From: Actinomycetota bacterium
Lineage (GTDB): Bacteria; Actinomycetota; Thermoleophilia; Gaiellales; Gaiellaceae
DNA: 7,190 bases
Reading direction: 5' to 3'
NCBI GenBank assembly: GCA_013696185.1
Contig: JACCZA010000325.1
Location: forward strand, 1-7,190
In this document: positions 5,656 to 7,190 of the stretch, one piece after another
Numbering within the stretch: the first letter of the stretch is position 1
Layout of the letters: every line of letters starts with the position of its first letter
The notes under the pieces: model-generated
What the model saw: only the letters and a program-made list of their open reading frames with translations
Database searches by the model: none
Told to the model about the DNA's origin: nothing
Made by a program: the position numbers and the translations under genes

Positions 5656-6546
5656 GATACGCGGCAGCTGGCGGCGTTTTGCGCGGTCGTCGAGAGGAAG
5701 AGCTTCTCACAGGCGGCGGAGCGGCTCGGAGTCTCTCAGCCGGCGGTCAGCCTGCAGATCCGCTCGCTCGAGCAGCGGCTCGGCCGGCAGCTGCTCGACC
5801 GCTCGGGCCGCAGGGTCGAGCCGACCGAGGCCGGGTTGCGCCTCTACCGCGGGGCGCAGCGGCTGCTCGCGCTCGAGGAGCAGTTGCTCGAGCAGGTCGG
5901 CGACGAGCGCGCCGAGGCAGTCGAGGGCCGGTTCGAGCTCGGGGCCTCCTCCGGCCCGGGGGAGACGGTGCTCCCGCTCCTGCTCTGCGAGTTCCGGCAG
6001 CAGTACCCGAAGGTGACGGTGGCGCTGTCGGTGTTCGACACGCACACCGTCGTCGAGCTCGTCGCGCGGCGTGAGCTCGAGCTCGGCGTCGTGGGTGCGG
6101 CGCGCCGCCACCGCTCGGTCGTCTTCGAGCCCTTCTTCCGGGACGAGGTCATCCTCGCCTGCCCCCCGGGGCACCCGTTCGCCGGCAGGACCGTCTCTCT
6201 CGACGAGCTTCGCTCCGAGCCGCTGATCGTGATGCAGGAGGGCGCCGGCGTGCGCCAGGTGATCGAGGACGAGTTGCGGCGGGCCGGCGTCCGCCTGCGA
6301 GACCTCGACGTGAGGCTCGAGCTCGGCCTGCAGGAGTCCGTGCGCAGCGCCGTCCGCGCCGGCCACGGCGTCGCCTTCATCTCGCGCTCGGCCGTCGAGT
6401 CCGATCTCCGCTCCGGGGCGATCGCGGCGGCCCGGGTCGAGGGTCTCGACCCTGCGCGCGAGATCTCGCTCGTCCGCTCGGCGGGGCGCGTCTCGACCCG
6501 CGTCGCCTCCGCCTTCGTCGAGTTCGCGCGCGAGCGGCTGCCCTGA
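5653..6546 (+). CDS. LysR-family transcriptional regulator, CysL-like effector domain
   Basis: A complete 297-aa protein, standard length for the family. The N-terminal winged helix-turn-helix spans about residues 2-61: MDTRQLAAF, then the helix-turn-helix FSQAAERLGVSQPAVSLQIRSLE (18-40), ending at PTEAG (57-61). A linker helix rich in Glu/Leu (about 62-90) leads to the substrate-binding domain, which starts at GRFELGASSGPGETVLP (92-108). The GAS-x-x-PGE-x-LP pattern and the later ELELGVVGA are typical of the CysL-like and selenium-metabolism-associated LysR subgroup rather than the CatM/ClcR group. The ligand cannot be deduced. The M-D-x-R-Q-L start is exactly where family members begin, so the ATG at 5653 is secure. 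It is divergent from the glycan block and overlaps the oxidoreductase gene that follows. It probably binds the inverted repeat over its own start codon and controls itself and one or both neighbours. Confidence 0.93.
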   Translation: MDTRQLAAFCAVVERKSFSQAAERLGVSQPAVSLQIRSLEQRLGRQLLDRSGRRVEPTEAGLRLYRGAQRLLALEEQLLEQVGDERAEAVEGRFELGASSGPGETVLPLLLCEFRQQYPKVTVALSVFDTHTVVELVARRELELGVVGAARRHRSVVFEPFFRDEVILACPPGHPFAGRTVSLDELRSEPLIVMQEGAGVRQVIEDELRRAGVRLRDLDVRLELGLQESVRSAVRAGHGVAFISRSAVESDLRSGAIAAARVEGLDPAREISLVRSAGRVSTRVASAFVEFARERLP

Positions 6547-7190
6547 GCCGGATCGTCCGCTTCGGTGCGGGCTCGCTCGAGGAGCTCGCAGGCGTCGCGG
6601 CCGAGCTCTCCGTGTCTCGCCTCCTGCTCGTCACGAGCCGGCGCGGGGCGGCGCTCTCGGAGAGGCTTCCGGTCGAGGCGGTCTACGACGGCGTTCGCTC
6701 GCACGTCCCCGTCGAGACGGTGGGCGAGGCGGCCGCCGTCGCCGAGGAGGTCGGGGTGGAGTGCCTCGTCGGACTCGGCGGCGGCAGCGCGATCGACACT
6801 TGCAAGGCTGTGGCGGTCGAGCTCGCGGGCCGCGGACGGCCCGTGCGAACGATCGCCGTGCCGACCACCTACGCGGGCGCCGAATGGACGCCCTTCTACG
6901 GCGTCAGGAACGAGAGCCGCCGCACGAAGGCGGGCGGCTCCGACGAGGCCGCCCGCCCGGCCGCGGCGATCTACGACCCCGAGCTCACGCTCGAGCTGCC
7001 GCGCGCCCCGTCGGGCGGCACCGCCCTGAACGCGCTCGCGCACTGCGCCGAGGCTCTCTACGTACGCGGCAGGAACGCCACCGCCGACCGCCACGCGCTC
7101 TGCGGCGCGCGCACGATCGGCTACGTCCTGCCGCTCGTCCTGGCCGACGGGCGCGATCTCTACGCGCGCAGCCGCCTGCTCGAGGGCGCG
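6543..7190 (+). CDS. Maleylacetate-reductase-like iron-ADH-fold oxidoreductase, 5' part
   Basis: An open frame with about 216 codons visible that continues past the window. It reads RIVRFGAGSLEEL from 6549, then GLGGGSAIDTCKA (GGGS at 6777-6788, the dinucleotide-binding loop), AVPTTYAGAEWTPFYG (TTY at 6867 region), IYDPELTLELP, and LNALAHCAEALY (Asn codon 7029-7031, His codon 7041-7043). TTYAG and the Asn in N-A-x-A-H-C, where metal-dependent iron-ADHs have Asp, mark the maleylacetate reductase branch. Those enzymes reduce maleylacetate to 3-oxoadipate with NAD(P)H in aromatic ring degradation. Two motifs differ from the usual form (GGGSAIDTCK; AEWTPFYG in place of SEMTP-x-WG), so the substrate may differ. 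The start is unclear: there is no ATG, GTG or TTG near the conserved N-terminus. CTG at 6543, overlapping the lysR TGA as CTGA, or ATC at 6552 are the only nearby options. It is probably co-transcribed and translationally coupled with lysR. Confidence 0.85.
   Translation, partial: MSRIVRFGAGSLEELAGVAAELSVSRLLLVTSRRGAALSERLPVEAVYDGVRSHVPVETVGEAAAVAEEVGVECLVGLGGGSAIDTCKAVAVELAGRGRPVRTIAVPTTYAGAEWTPFYGVRNESRRTKAGGSDEAARPAAAIYDPELTLELPRAPSGGTALNALAHCAEALYVRGRNATADRHALCGARTIGYVLPLVLADGRDLYARSRLLEGA

Larger units (their letters stand above)
5638..5656. promoter_or_regulatory. Inverted-repeat LysR-type operator over both divergent start codons
   Basis: CCATAA (5638-5643) and TTATGG (5651-5656) are perfect inverted repeats separated by 7 bp (TCAACGC). 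T5641 and A5653 give the T-N11-A pattern of LysR-family binding boxes inside a palindrome, as expected for a dimer. The site is AT-rich in otherwise very GC-rich DNA and lies beside a LysR gene, which is where such regulators usually bind. The left arm contains the sugar transferase ATG (minus strand) and the right arm contains the lysR ATG. Binding here should block both start regions, so repression or autorepression is more likely than classic activation from around -65. Confidence 0.6.

Noticed and set aside
3323..6016. A plus-strand open frame of 897 codons, the longest in the window
   Set aside because: It lies antisense to the asnB-like and sugar transferase genes, whose motifs are complete, and then runs out of frame through lysR. 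Its translation is rich in Arg, Glu, Ala and Val with no recognisable domain, as expected for the shadow frame of GC-rich genes.
5844..7094. A minus-strand open frame of 416 codons opposite lysR and the oxidoreductase
   Set aside because: Low-complexity Arg/Ser/Ala-rich translation with no domain; both plus-strand proteins are clear family members.
1..7190. Frequent GCTCGAG/CTCGAGC-type short repeats across the window
   Set aside because: They fall in frame in Leu-Glu and Ala-Arg-Glu codons and reflect codon bias (GAG, CTC, GCG) rather than a repeat family; no regular spacing was seen.

Overview
The window is very GC-rich and densely coded. Gene order, codon use and several start regions with a -10-like TANNNT box but no Shine-Dalgarno suggest a high-GC actinobacterium. 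A deep-branching soil lineage such as Thermoleophilia would fit, but that is a guess from style rather than a marker gene. No rRNA, tRNA, CRISPR array, insertion sequence or phage gene was seen, and no stretch longer than about 100 bases lacks a gene.

Layout. Positions 1-315 (+) hold the C-terminal end of a CapD/FlaA1-type nucleotide-sugar dehydratase/epimerase. It converges on a four-gene minus-strand block, with a hairpin between them. Read 5'->3' on the minus strand, the block is: a short initiating sugar-phosphate transferase (5641-4967), a glutamine-hydrolysing asparagine synthase family amidotransferase (4870-2978), a DUF354 glycosyltransferase-like protein (2972-1959), and a secreted PhoX-like/DUF839 protein (1908-376). 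Divergent from it on the plus strand are a LysR-family regulator (5653-6546) and the first ~216 codons of a maleylacetate-reductase-like iron-ADH-fold oxidoreductase (from about 6543, running off the window).

How the genes fit together. The CapD-like enzyme, sugar transferase, amidotransferase and DUF354 protein form a typical surface polysaccharide set: sugar nucleotide modification, loading of the first sugar-phosphate onto the lipid carrier, amidation, and glycosyl transfer. The PhoX-like exported protein is an unexpected last member. The LysR gene and the oxidoreductase overlap and look like a separate metabolic unit.

The most notable signal is the 11-bp gap between the divergent start codons of the sugar transferase and lysR. 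A perfect inverted repeat CCATAA-N7-TTATGG covers both ATG codons. It matches the LysR T-N11-A box and also places a -10-like hexamer exactly 8 nt upstream of each ATG. This predicts two overlapping, possibly leaderless promoters under one LysR operator. A similar leaderless signature (TAGACT-N7-ATG) precedes the amidotransferase gene. The oxidoreductase lacks any ATG/GTG/TTG where its family N-terminus should begin.
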